This document shows, in pieces, positions 26,998 to 38,606 of a stretch of DNA of 64,000 bases. The position numbers and the translations under genes were made by a program. The notes under the pieces are model-generated. The model searched no databases, was not told the DNA's origin, and worked only from the letters and a program-made list of their open reading frames with translations. The stretch comes from Chloroflexota bacterium (GTDB lineage: Bacteria; Chloroflexota; Dormibacteria; Dormibacterales; Dormibacteraceae). The DNA is taken from positions 1 to 64,000 of the forward strand of contig VBFH01000022.1 in assembly GCA_005883575.1 (NCBI GenBank), read 5' to 3'. Numbering within the stretch: position 1 is the stretch's first letter; each line of letters begins with the position of its first letter.

Positions 26998-27531
26998 ATG
27001 TCAGCCGCATTGATGGAGCAACGACCCCAGATCCTCGCCCGAGCGGTCGAAGGCGACGCGGAATCCTTTTCGCGCCTGATCGAACCACTGCTCGATCCCG
27101 CCTACCGGCTGGCCGCGGTCATGCTTGCGGACCGATCCGCGGCTGAGGACGCCGTCCAGGAGGGCGCGATCAAGGCCTGGCGCAAGGTCCGGCAGCTTCG
27201 CGGCGATATCTCGTCGCTGCGGCCCTGGTTCCTCTCCATCGTCGCCAACGAGTGCCGGATGGCCCGGCGCACGCGGTGGTGGTCGGTGATCAAGCTCGCC
27301 GACGTAACGGCTCCGGCGGCCGACGAGCGGGAGAGCCACTCGGACCTGCGTCGCGCCCTGCTCCGACTGTCACCCGACGAGCGCCTGCCGCTCGTCCTCC
27401 ATTTCTATCTCGACCTTCCGCTCGAAGAGCTGGCGAAGACCTTGGGCGTGTCGCCCTCGGCAGCCAAATCGCGCGTCTATCGCGCCGCCAAGCGATTGCG
27501 AGCCGACCTCACGATCGAGGAGGTGTTCTGA
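26998..27531 (+). CDS. ECF-type sigma-70 family RNA polymerase sigma factor
   Basis: 177 residues. Region 2 (about 25-95) has AEDAVQEGAIKAWRKV and the LRPWFLSIVANECR segment; region 4 (about 115-175) is a helix-turn-helix with LDLPLEELAKTLGVSPSAAKSRVYRAAKRL. There is no region 1.1 or 3, as in ECF sigma factors. The strong AGGAGGTG near its 3' end serves the next gene, 2 nt downstream, which encodes a membrane protein in the position of an anti-sigma factor. Confidence 0.9.
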   Translation: MSAALMEQRPQILARAVEGDAESFSRLIEPLLDPAYRLAAVMLADRSAAEDAVQEGAIKAWRKVRQLRGDISSLRPWFLSIVANECRMARRTRWWSVIKLADVTAPAADERESHSDLRRALLRLSPDERLPLVLHFYLDLPLEELAKTLGVSPSAAKSRVYRAAKRLRADLTIEEVF

Positions 27532-27532
27532 C

Positions 27533-28273
27533 GTGAGCAACGAGAATTTCCGCCGGGAGCTGAACAACGCGTTTGACGAGGTCAGCGGCTCGCCGAACGC
27601 GGGGCTCCACGACCGCGTCCGCTCAGCTGTGACCCAGGCGCCCGAATGGCGAGCGCCGTACTGGATCGCCGGCGTCGCCGCATGCGTTATCGCGGTCTTG
27701 ATCGTCGGCGTGCTGTTCGTGGCCAACCCGCTCAAGCGTCCAGGTCCATCGACGGGCGGCGTCGTTGCCTCACCGAGCGCGAGTCCGAGCGCGAGCGCGT
27801 CGCCCTCCGCTCAGCCGACGCCGTCGGCCAGCCCGAGCGCTCAGCCGTTCGTGTGCGCCAACCAGGCCTTCCAGCCGGCGCCCTCAGGGACGCCCGTGAT
27901 CAGCGACCTGCGGACCGGTAGCCACGGGGCTTACGATCGCCTGACAGTCGAGTTCGCCAACGGGATGCCCGGCGACATCGAGGTCAGCGTCCATAGTGGA
28001 ACCGCTTTCACGCTGTCCCCTAGCGGCATGCCGACCACGTTGAAGGGCAGCAACGGAATCCTGGTCGTGATCCGAGGCTCCGACCTGCACACCTCGTACT
28101 CGGGGTCGACCGACATCCTGACCGGCTACGCCGCCCTGGCCGAGGTCAAGCGCATCGAAGACTTCGAGGGTGTGGTCCAGCTCGGACTCGGCGTCAACGG
28201 CCCAGCTTGCTACCGGGTGTCGTTCCTCACCAACCCGAGCCGGCTCGTGATCGACGTGCAGGCCGCCGGATAG
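27533..28273 (+). CDS. single-span membrane protein with extracytoplasmic AMIN-like domain; candidate sigma-factor partner
   Basis: 246 residues. A cytoplasmic part (1-40, FRRELNNAFDEV) precedes one membrane helix (about 42-64), then a Pro/Ser/Ala-rich low-complexity linker (about 75-105) and a globular domain (about 110-246) similar to AMIN-like domains (YDRLTVEFANG, LKGSNGILVVIRGSDL, RIEDFEGVVQLGLG). The short cytoplasmic part and the pairing with the ECF gene suggest an anti-sigma role, but the HxxxCxxC zinc motif is absent, so this is inference. Start is GTG 27533 behind AGGAGGTG. Confidence 0.7.
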   Translation: MSNENFRRELNNAFDEVSGSPNAGLHDRVRSAVTQAPEWRAPYWIAGVAACVIAVLIVGVLFVANPLKRPGPSTGGVVASPSASPSASASPSAQPTPSASPSAQPFVCANQAFQPAPSGTPVISDLRTGSHGAYDRLTVEFANGMPGDIEVSVHSGTAFTLSPSGMPTTLKGSNGILVVIRGSDLHTSYSGSTDILTGYAALAEVKRIEDFEGVVQLGLGVNGPACYRVSFLTNPSRLVIDVQAAG

Positions 28274-28302
28274 CCAGCTCGAGCTTGGCTCCGCCTCAGC
28301 GC

Positions 28303-28308
28303 TACATT
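28303..28308 (+). promoter_or_regulatory. -10 box of folE
   Basis: TACATT gives a leader of about 30 nt containing GAGGAG (28332-28337) 7 nt before ATG 28345. This is one of the leadered genes. Confidence 0.4.
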
Positions 28309-28344
28309 GGCCTGGATTGCCGGCCCAGGTAGAGGAGTGGAGCA

Positions 28345-28998
28345 ATGTCAACGCTTGCCTTCGATCCCGAAGAAACCACGCACTGGGAGCAGGTTCGTCC
28401 GCGCCAGATCCCACCCGACCAGTGGAGGAAGTTCGAAGGCTACGCGGCCGAGATCTTCCAGGCTCTGGGCATGGACCTCGACACCCCTGGCACGCGCGGC
28501 ACGCCGGAGCGCTACCTTCGGGCGCTGTTCGAATCGACCGCCGGCTACGAGGGCGATCCCAAGCTCCTCACCGCCTTCCCGACGGAGTGCCATGGCGGGC
28601 CGGACTGCAACATCAGCCAGGTCATCGAAGGGCCGATCGAGTTCTACTCGCTCTGCGAGCATCACGCTCTGCCCTTTCACGGCCATGCGTTCATCGGCTA
28701 CATCGCTCACGAGGAGATCATCGGCATCTCCAAGCTGACGCGCCTGGTGCGCGTTTTTGCTCGTCGCTTCACCGTCCAGGAGCGCGTTGGAGTCGAGATC
28801 GCCGACGAGCTCGTGCGAGTCCTCAAGCCACATGGAGTCGCGGTCCACCTCAACGCCATGCATCTGTGTACGCAGATGCGCGGCGTTCGCGAGAGCCACT
28901 CGCGCACATGGACTTCTTTCTGGCGCGGCAACTACGAAAGCGATCCGCAGCTCCGGACCGAATTCCTGCAGACGGCAAACTCCCGGCTCGAGCACTGA
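28345..28998 (+). CDS. folE: GTP cyclohydrolase I
   Basis: 217 residues. Converts GTP to dihydroneopterin triphosphate, the first step to folate and pterins. Zinc ligands lie in SLCEHHALPFHG (Cys and His) and MHLCTQMRGV (Cys). GISKLTRLVRVFARRFTVQERV is the family substrate segment. The C-terminal 25 residues extend past the usual end and are covered by the overlapping start of the next gene. Confidence 0.95.
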   Translation: MSTLAFDPEETTHWEQVRPRQIPPDQWRKFEGYAAEIFQALGMDLDTPGTRGTPERYLRALFESTAGYEGDPKLLTAFPTECHGGPDCNISQVIEGPIEFYSLCEHHALPFHGHAFIGYIAHEEIIGISKLTRLVRVFARRFTVQERVGVEIADELVRVLKPHGVAVHLNAMHLCTQMRGVRESHSRTWTSFWRGNYESDPQLRTEFLQTANSRLEH

Positions 28999-29798
28999 TC
29001 GAACCATTCGACGTCCTCTACGAAGGCGAGGTTCCGCGCTACAACTTGCCCACGGACCTCGAGCGGATCTATGGACAGCTGGGATTTGCGGATCGAATCC
29101 TCTACTCGAACTTCGTGACCTCGCTCGACGGGGTCGCCACGCTGGCGTCCGAGCCGTCGGCCGGCTCAGTGATCAGCGGCCGGAATCAGGCCGATCGATT
29201 CCTGATGGGATTGCTGCGTGCGTGCGCGGACGCCGTGCTGCTGGGCGCGGGCACCCTACGAGCAACGCCAGGCCACCACTGGACGCCCGAACACATCTTT
29301 CCGGAGATGGCAGCGGGCTTCTCCGAGCTGCGGATGAAGCTAGGGCGCAAGCCGCATCCGCGCCTCATGCTGGTCACAGCCTCCGGCCACATCGAGATGT
29401 CGCATCCGGCGGTGCAGGGCGGCGCGACGATCGTCACCAGCGAGCAAGGGGCCACGGAGTTGCAGGGACGCCTACCCGCGTCCTGCGACGTGATCGAGGT
29501 GGGGAAGAGCGGAGCGGTCGACATGACGCGTGCCTTGTCCGAGCTGCGCTCCCGCGGCTACGAGGTGCTGCTCACCGAGGGCGGCCCTCATCTGACCGGC
29601 GACCTGATCAAGCATGGCCTGCTGGACGAAGCATTCATCACCATCTCTCCTGTGGTCGCGGGCCGAGACCACGAGGTGCGCCTGGGCATGGTCGCCGGCG
29701 CGGAGCTACTACCCGCTCGCCGGCTGTGGAGCGGCCTGCTCAGCGCCCGGCGCCACGGCGACTTCCTGTTCCTGCGCTACGGCCTTCGCCGTTCCTAG
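28908..29798 (+). CDS. RibD C-terminal / dihydrofolate-reductase-fold reductase
   Basis: 296 residues from ATG 28908, which overlaps folE by 91 nt; no ordinary start lies between there and the conserved sequence. The domain matches the RibD_C reductase fold: SNFVTSLDGVATL near the N-terminus, GLLRACADAVLLGAGTLRATPG, and VLLTEGGPHLTGDL. It has no RibD deaminase domain. Known members reduce a pyrimidine ribotide in riboflavin synthesis or act on pterins; next to folE, a pterin or folate role is attractive but unproven. Confidence 0.85.
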   Translation: MDFFLARQLRKRSAAPDRIPADGKLPARALIEPFDVLYEGEVPRYNLPTDLERIYGQLGFADRILYSNFVTSLDGVATLASEPSAGSVISGRNQADRFLMGLLRACADAVLLGAGTLRATPGHHWTPEHIFPEMAAGFSELRMKLGRKPHPRLMLVTASGHIEMSHPAVQGGATIVTSEQGATELQGRLPASCDVIEVGKSGAVDMTRALSELRSRGYEVLLTEGGPHLTGDLIKHGLLDEAFITISPVVAGRDHEVRLGMVAGAELLPARRLWSGLLSARRHGDFLFLRYGLRRS

Positions 29799-31840
29799 CA
29801 GGTATCCGAACCCAGAAGCAGCGGTGCTGATGCGGCGGTGGCCGGCTGCGAAGTAACGGCGACCAGGGCCGCGGACCTGGCGCCCGGGGGGATCGCCACC
29901 GCCAGGTGGTCGGTCGGGATGACGACGACAAAGCCGCTTGCCGGTGTGGTCACCTTGGTTCCCGGGAGGTCGGTGGTCTGGCCGGTGCACCGGTCGAAGA
30001 ACTTGAGCGTGTAGGACACCGGAACGCTCTTCTGCACCGAACTGAAGTAAATTGCGACCTCGAGGCGGCAGGAATTCAGGTCGCATGCCGTCGCGCTCTC
30101 GGTCGGCTTCCCCGGGATCGCGCACGGCGACGCCGGAGTGCAGATTTGCACCCTGTTGATCGGGGATGCGCTTGCCGGACCGAAGTTCGTGGGCACCGCC
30201 CGCGGGGCCTTGCTGCTCGGGGATGAGCCCGGGGAGGTCCGCGGCGATCCCGAGGCGTGGGCAGACGGCGACGCGTGGACACCGATGGCGACCGGGCCGC
30301 TGCCGCGGTTCGCCAGGACCACGACCCCGAAGATGCCAAGCAGGATCACGATCGCGGCAGCGGCCGCCGCCGGGACCAACCACGGCGGGCGCTCCGAGGG
30401 TCCGCTTTCACCGGCGCGTGGCGGCCGCGGCACGGTGGGCTTCCGCTCGGGCACGGGCGCCGGCGTCCAGGAGGGCGCCTGCGGAGGTGCCGGGACCGGT
30501 GGAGGGGCAACCGGCGTCTCGGCAACCGGCGTGTCGGCCACCGCGACACCTGCGCCGAGCGGCTCCGCCGGTGCGGACTCGCCTGGCTTCCAGACGGGTG
30601 CTTCGACGGGGGTCCACGTCTGCTGGGCGGGCGGAGGCTCGGTTGGGGCCGGCGAGGACGCCGGGGGTGACGTCGCAAACGCCGGTGGCGGCGGCACATT
30701 CTCGAAAGCCGACGGGGCCTTGGAAGGCTCTGGTTCGGCGGCCGGAGCCTCGAACGAACCCGTCGCGGCCGGCGCATCCGTGGTGCTCGCGATCGGCTTC
30801 TCGACGGGTTCCGGCGTTGGCGGGGGCGCCTCGGACCAGGTCGGCACCGCAGGCGGGCTTGGAGGCGTCTCCACGGCCGGCGAAGGTTCCGGGACCGGGG
30901 CTGGGGCAGGGACCTGCGGAAAAGTCATCGCCGGCATCGACGGGTAGGTCTGGAGCGGACGATCCGGTGCGTCGTACGACACGGGCGTGCGGATTGGAGT
31001 TTCGTCCCGTCGCGGTGGTGCGATGTACGGGGCGGGCGAGGGGGTGGGAGGCGTTGGAGCGTCGGCCTGCGGCGGTGCGGCTGACTCGCCGCCGGGGAGG
31101 AACGGCGTGGCCGCCGGGACTTCCCGGCCACCTGCCCGGGTCGCGAGCTCCGACTGCGCCGCCATCTGGCGGTCGGGAGCCAGCAAAGGCGCCGCCATCT
31201 CGCGAAGCGCTCCTTGCGCCCTGTCCGCCGACGGGCCCATGGCGCCACTCGCCATCGACCGCATGGTCACGACCAGGCCGGGAGGGATGTTCGCGGGAGC
31301 CGGCGCTCCCGCCGGGTCCACGCCGAAGGCGGCGCAAACCGCCATGCCGCAAGAACGCACGTCAGCGCGCAGATCGCTCTGGGAAGGTGCGCCTCGCACG
31401 GCGGCTGCCGGGTGCCCGGCCAACCGAACCTCGCCGTTCGAGTTCACCCGTACGGCGGTCGCGCCGAAACCTCCCATCGCGATTCCGGTTTCGTGCAGAG
31501 CTGCTACACCTGAGAGCACGGCGGCGCCGAGAGCGGCCGCCGCGGGCGGGGTCATCGGGCCGCGGGCCAGGATCGAGCTCAACGGTGTCCCCTCGTTGGG
31601 CTCCACGGCGACCCAGATTCCGTTGGCGTCGGTGCCCCAGGCGAGTACCGGCGAAAGAGCGGGATGTCGGTGCTCGAAGAGGCGCTGCAGACGCGGCACG
31701 GCCGCGGTGGCCTCCGCCTGCGGAACCGGAATTTCGTGCACCACGGCCGGCTTTCCGCTCCTGAGGACGGCCTTCCAGCCCTGGCCTACGCCAGGCGCCA
31801 TGAGTTCGATCAGCTTGGGCTTTGGCTCTGATTCGGGCAT
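29795..31840 (-). CDS. membrane pseudokinase-like protein with Pro-rich linker and extracytoplasmic domain
   Basis: 681 residues. Residues about 20-200 follow a protein-kinase layout (EHRHPALSPVLAW, ALGAAVLSGVAALHETG, DVRSCGMAVCAAFG) but the catalytic HRD and DFG motifs are absent; AMGGFGATAVRV and VRLAGHPAA occupy their positions. A Pro/Ala-rich disordered linker runs to about 480. One membrane helix (about 487-510) follows, then an outer domain with cysteines (ICTPASPC, ACDLNSCRLEV) and a C-terminal Cys. This looks like a signalling scaffold rather than an enzyme. Its stop overlaps the preceding convergent gene in CTAG. Confidence 0.65.
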   Translation of the reverse strand: MPESEPKPKLIELMAPGVGQGWKAVLRSGKPAVVHEIPVPQAEATAAVPRLQRLFEHRHPALSPVLAWGTDANGIWVAVEPNEGTPLSSILARGPMTPPAAAALGAAVLSGVAALHETGIAMGGFGATAVRVNSNGEVRLAGHPAAAVRGAPSQSDLRADVRSCGMAVCAAFGVDPAGAPAPANIPPGLVVTMRSMASGAMGPSADRAQGALREMAAPLLAPDRQMAAQSELATRAGGREVPAATPFLPGGESAAPPQADAPTPPTPSPAPYIAPPRRDETPIRTPVSYDAPDRPLQTYPSMPAMTFPQVPAPAPVPEPSPAVETPPSPPAVPTWSEAPPPTPEPVEKPIASTTDAPAATGSFEAPAAEPEPSKAPSAFENVPPPPAFATSPPASSPAPTEPPPAQQTWTPVEAPVWKPGESAPAEPLGAGVAVADTPVAETPVAPPPVPAPPQAPSWTPAPVPERKPTVPRPPRAGESGPSERPPWLVPAAAAAAIVILLGIFGVVVLANRGSGPVAIGVHASPSAHASGSPRTSPGSSPSSKAPRAVPTNFGPASASPINRVQICTPASPCAIPGKPTESATACDLNSCRLEVAIYFSSVQKSVPVSYTLKFFDRCTGQTTDLPGTKVTTPASGFVVVIPTDHLAVAIPPGARSAALVAVTSQPATAASAPLLLGSDTC

Positions 31841-31849
31841 TAACGGTGC

Positions 31850-31859
31850 ATGGTACCCT
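31850..31859. promoter_or_regulatory. overlapping divergent -10 boxes around GGTACC
   Basis: On the minus strand TACCAT (31855-31850) lies 9 nt before ATG 31840; on the plus strand TACCCT (31854-31859) lies 8 nt before GTG 31868. The two boxes share two bases, so the promoters probably exclude each other. Confidence 0.5.
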
Positions 31860-31867
31860 TGCGGAGC

Positions 31868-32113
31868 GTGGCATACGTCATCGTCCAGCCCTGCATAGAC
31901 GTCAAAGACGCCTCATGTGTGGAGGTCTGCCCGGTCGACTGCATCCACTCGGACGACGCCGCCAACATGTATTACATCGATCCCGACGAGTGCATCGACT
32001 GTGGCGCCTGCGTCGACCCCTGCCCAGTGGACGCGATCTTCCCCGAGGATGAGGTGCCGGAGCAGTGGCGCAACTTCATCCAGATCAACGCCGACTACTT
32101 CAAGAACCGGTAA
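31868..32113 (+). CDS. fdxA: 7Fe ferredoxin (3Fe-4S / 4Fe-4S)
   Basis: 81 residues. Cysteines 9, 17, 21, 25 and 42, 45, 48, 52 form the two cluster motifs, CIDVKDASCVEVCP and CIDCGACVDPCP, of actinobacterial-type FdxA. The C-terminal EQWRNFIQINADYFK is also conserved. It carries electrons in the cytoplasm, for example to oxidoreductases or P450s; its partner is not evident. GTG 31868 is preferred to ATG 31850, which lies inside the promoter. Confidence 0.93.
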   Translation: MAYVIVQPCIDVKDASCVEVCPVDCIHSDDAANMYYIDPDECIDCGACVDPCPVDAIFPEDEVPEQWRNFIQINADYFKNR

Positions 32114-32140
32114 CCGCCGAATCACGCTCAGCTAAACGGG

Positions 32141-33232
32141 TTGGGTAGGCACGCAGTAACGCTCGTCCCCGGGGACGGCGTCGGACCTGAGATCTGCGAA
32201 GCCTCGCGACGGGTCCTGGAGGCTACCGGGGTCGAGTTCGACTGGGACCTGCAGAACGCCGGCGAAGCAGCCATCGCCGAGTTCGGCACCCCGTTGCCGG
32301 ATAAGGTGCTCGACTCGATCCGCAAGAACAAGGTCGCGCTCAAAGGACCGATCACCACCCCGGTCGGCAGCGGCTTCCGCAGCGTCAACGTGGCGCTTCG
32401 CCAGGCCCTCGACCTCTACGCTCTGGTGCGCCCCGTCAAGGCCTACAAGGGCGCGCGTAACCTGCGCGACGACCTCGACTTCGTCATCGTGCGCGAGAAC
32501 ACCGAGGACATATACGCCGGCATCGAGTTCGAGAAAGGCACGCCGGACGCCGAGCACCTGATCGAAGAGATCTCCGGCCTACTCAAGAAAAAGATCAGGC
32601 CGGACAGCGGGCTTTCGATCAAGCCGATCTCGGTAAGCGGATCCGAGCGCATCGTCCAGTTCGCGTTCGACTACGCAAGGCGCAACAACCGCCGGAAGGT
32701 CACGGCCGTGCACAAGGCGAACATCATGAAGCACACGGACGGCCTGTTCCTCGCGGTTGCGCGGAAGGTCGCCGAGCGCAACCCGGGCATCGAGTTCGAG
32801 GACCGGATCGTCGACAACATGTGCATGCAGCTGGTGCTGCGGCCCAAGGAGTACGACGTCCTTTGCTGTCCGAATCTGTACGGAGACATCATCTCCGACC
32901 TGGGTGCGGGCATGATCGGCGGCCTCGGTCTTGCGCCGGGTGCGAACATCGGCACCAACGGCGCCGTGTTCGAGGCCACGCACGGCAGCGCGCCGAAGTA
33001 CGCGGGCCAGAACAAGGTCAACCCCATGGCGGTGATGCTGTCGGGGGTGATGATGCTGCGCTACCTGGAAGAGACGGCTGCGGCCGACGCCATGGAGAAA
33101 GCGATCGCCAACGTCATCGCCCTCGGGGAGAACGTCACATACGACCTCAAAGAGAAGCGCGATGACCCGACTGCCGTCGGCACCAGCCAGGTCGCGGACG
33201 CTGTGATCGCGCAGCTGAAAGCAGCGGCCTGA
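32141..33232 (+). CDS. icd: isocitrate dehydrogenase (NAD type, IDH/IPMDH family)
   Basis: 363 residues. The sequence favours isocitrate: SVNVALRQALDLYALVRPVK and VRENTEDIYAGIEFE are typical of IDH. The metal and cofactor regions are NLYGDIISDLGAGM and NGAVFEATHGSAPKYAGQ; the latter is common in NAD-dependent members (inference). It converts isocitrate to 2-oxoglutarate in the TCA cycle, alongside mdh at 3.0 kb. The only available start is TTG 32141; no ribosome site is obvious. Confidence 0.9.
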   Translation: MGRHAVTLVPGDGVGPEICEASRRVLEATGVEFDWDLQNAGEAAIAEFGTPLPDKVLDSIRKNKVALKGPITTPVGSGFRSVNVALRQALDLYALVRPVKAYKGARNLRDDLDFVIVRENTEDIYAGIEFEKGTPDAEHLIEEISGLLKKKIRPDSGLSIKPISVSGSERIVQFAFDYARRNNRRKVTAVHKANIMKHTDGLFLAVARKVAERNPGIEFEDRIVDNMCMQLVLRPKEYDVLCCPNLYGDIISDLGAGMIGGLGLAPGANIGTNGAVFEATHGSAPKYAGQNKVNPMAVMLSGVMMLRYLEETAAADAMEKAIANVIALGENVTYDLKEKRDDPTAVGTSQVADAVIAQLKAAA

Positions 33233-33308
33233 TCCCCTGGCCAGAGGGGCGACAGCAGAAGTCCTTCGGCTTCGCCGCCTGTGGGGCGACCACATCCATT
33301 CACCGTCG

Positions 33309-33339
33309 CCTGTCGGCGGTTCGGATCCCCGCCGGCAGG
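33309..33339 (+). other. stable hairpin before a small ORF
   Basis: CCTGTCGGCGG pairs with CCGCCGGCAGG (10 of 11 Watson-Crick, one wobble) with a 9-nt loop, and its 3' arm runs into the AGGAGG at 33337-33342. The surrounding 33233-33341 region holds no recognised gene; it also contains CCCCT/AGGGG near 33240. Confidence 0.45.
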
Positions 33340-33341
33340 AG

Positions 33342-33553
33342 GTGGCCCTCTATGCGTCCTGGATCGGGAGCATCGTCGAGGTCGCCCTGGCTCGGGGCTC
33401 GCTCGACCCCAACCTGGCCAAAATGCTGGAAACACGCCGCGCGGAAGGGAACCAGGGCGTTTTCCGGGCGGCCGGCGAGCTGGGTGAGCCGGTTCGCTCC
33501 TATGTGGCCCGCCTGATCGCGATCGAGAATCTGCTGGCACAATTGCCGGTCAA

Positions 33554-33557
<4 letters not shown>
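33342..33557 (+). CDS. small ORF, unknown, possibly coupled to capA
   Basis: 71 residues, mostly helical (IGSIVEVALARG, VRSYVARLIAIENLL). It ends in ATGA, overlapping the capA start, which supports translation. Against this, AGGAGG overlaps the GTG start rather than preceding it. No family was recognised. Confidence 0.4.
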
Positions 33558-37124
<3,567 letters not shown>

Positions 37125-37129
37125 GGGGA

Positions 37130-38290
37130 TTGAAGCCCGCGTCGCGCGCCGTCCACGCGGGCCGCGAGCTGGAGGCCCGCAGTCCACTCGCACCAGACCT
37201 GAGCCCCGCCGCGGTCCACGTGTACACCGACCTTGACGATTACGACGCGGTGGTTCGCGGGGAGCGCCCTGGGCACTACTACGGACGCAACTCGAACAGC
37301 AACCGGGACATGCTCGAGCGAGCCGTAGCCGACCTCGAGGGCGCGGACGCGGGCGTCGCCACCGCGTCCGGCATGGCCGCGCTGCACGCGGCCATCCTCG
37401 CCCTGGCTCCGAAGCCCGTGACCATCGTGGCGACGAGGGAGCTGTATGGCGGCACGGCCGCCCTCCTACGGCTGGACCTGGAGCCGATGGGTTACGAGAT
37501 CCTCTTCGTCGATCTCACCGACCTCGACGCGGCGTCGCGGGCGATCCACACTGCCGGCCTCGTGATCGCGGAGACGATCACCAACCCGCTTTGCGGCGTG
37601 CCCGACATCGAGGCGATCGCCACGATTTGTCGCGAGCGCGGCGTGCCGCTTCTCGTCGACAACACGTTCGCCACCCCCATGCTGTGCCGGCCGCTTCAGC
37701 TCGGCGCCACTGTCGTCATGCACAGCGCTACGAAATACCTCGGCGGCCACTCCGACCTGGTGGCAGGTGTCATCGTGGGTGAAGCGGCCACGATGGCCGC
37801 CGCGCTTAAGCGCTCGGCCAGGACTGGCACGACGCTGGGGCCGTTTGACGCATGGCTGGCGCTGCGCGGCTTGCGCACGCTCGACGTCCGGATGCTGAGG
37901 CACAGCGACAACTCGTTGGCGCTCGCGCGGGCAATGCGCTCGATGCGCGGCGTCAGCCGTGTGCACCATCCGCTGCTCGAAAGCTCGCCCTCGTACGCAG
38001 TTGCGCACCGGCTCCTGGCCCACGGCTCCGGGGGCATGATGGCGTTTGACCTCGACGGCGGGCGAGACGCGGTGCAGCGAATGATGGAGCGCTTCCGTCT
38101 CGTGACGTTTGCGGCCAGCCTGGGCGGTGTCGAGACCACGATCTCGTACCCCGAGATCACGTCTCATCGCTCGATGAGTCCGGAGGAGAGAAAGGCGCTT
38201 GGAGTCGGAGCTGGCACGGTTCGCGTCTCGATCGGCATCGAAGACGCGGGCGACATCATTGCCGACTTCGAACAGGCCATCTCGCGCTGA
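37130..38290 (+). CDS. trans-sulfuration PLP enzyme (cystathionine gamma-synthase/lyase or methionine gamma-lyase type)
   Basis: 386 residues, fold-type I PLP enzyme of the Cys/Met metabolism family. The cofactor Lys is in HSATKYLGGHSD; other family segments are TASGMAALHA, the YGGTAAL active-site Tyr region, ETITNPL and LVDNTFATP. Which reaction it performs cannot be decided from motifs. It starts with TTG 37130 behind AGGGGG. The nearby cysM suggests sulfur amino-acid metabolism. Confidence 0.88.
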   Translation: MKPASRAVHAGRELEARSPLAPDLSPAAVHVYTDLDDYDAVVRGERPGHYYGRNSNSNRDMLERAVADLEGADAGVATASGMAALHAAILALAPKPVTIVATRELYGGTAALLRLDLEPMGYEILFVDLTDLDAASRAIHTAGLVIAETITNPLCGVPDIEAIATICRERGVPLLVDNTFATPMLCRPLQLGATVVMHSATKYLGGHSDLVAGVIVGEAATMAAALKRSARTGTTLGPFDAWLALRGLRTLDVRMLRHSDNSLALARAMRSMRGVSRVHHPLLESSPSYAVAHRLLAHGSGGMMAFDLDGGRDAVQRMMERFRLVTFAASLGGVETTISYPEITSHRSMSPEERKALGVGAGTVRVSIGIEDAGDIIADFEQAISR

Positions 38291-38293
38291 CAG

Positions 38294-38536
38294 TTGGCCG
38301 CGTACACGCTGCTGCAGCTATTCGAAGTCGGGGTCGCGAGCGTAATCCTTCTGATCGGAGTCTTGAAGGGATGGCCGCCGGTCGCCCTCCTCGGAGGAGG
38401 CTTTTTGATCGGCAAGGCGATCCTGAACATCCTGTGGCCCGAGGGTGGGTCGGTCTACCGGCGCTCACTGATCGGCTACGGGATCGCAGCTGTGTTCGTG
38501 CTGGGCGGCGTCATCTTCGCCCACTTCGCCGCCTGA
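38294..38536 (+). CDS. small three-helix membrane protein, unknown
   Basis: 80 residues with three hydrophobic segments (about 7-26, 29-47, 57-78) and few charges. TTG 38294 follows the preceding stop by 3 nt, so it is probably co-transcribed. No family was recognised. Confidence 0.6.
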   Translation: MAAYTLLQLFEVGVASVILLIGVLKGWPPVALLGGGFLIGKAILNILWPEGGSVYRRSLIGYGIAAVFVLGGVIFAHFAA

Positions 38537-38538
38537 GT

Positions 38539-38580
38539 CCCCTCCGTCGGCTGCGCCGACAGCTCCCCATCAATGGGGAG
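38539..38580 (-). repeat. palindromic element, copy B (intact, intergenic)
   Basis: Read on the minus strand: CTCCCCAT-TG-ATGGGGAG, 2 nt, GTCGGC-GCA-GCCGAC, GGAGGGG; 42 bp. It lies in the 70-bp gap before cysM and could also act as a terminator for the preceding operon. Confidence 0.85.
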
Positions 38581-38591
38581 TTGTCCCTTTC

Positions 38592-38597
38592 TATCCT
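38592..38597 (+). promoter_or_regulatory. -10 box of cysM
   Basis: TATCCT, identical to the pepF box, lies 9 nt before ATG 38607. Confidence 0.5.
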
Positions 38598-38606
38598 TTT
38601 ACCGAC

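Noticed and set aside
33281-33487. Alternative 68-codon ORF overlapping the small ORF before capA
   Set aside because: Pro/Arg/Gly-rich composition and no link to capA; the other frame overlaps capA by ATGA.
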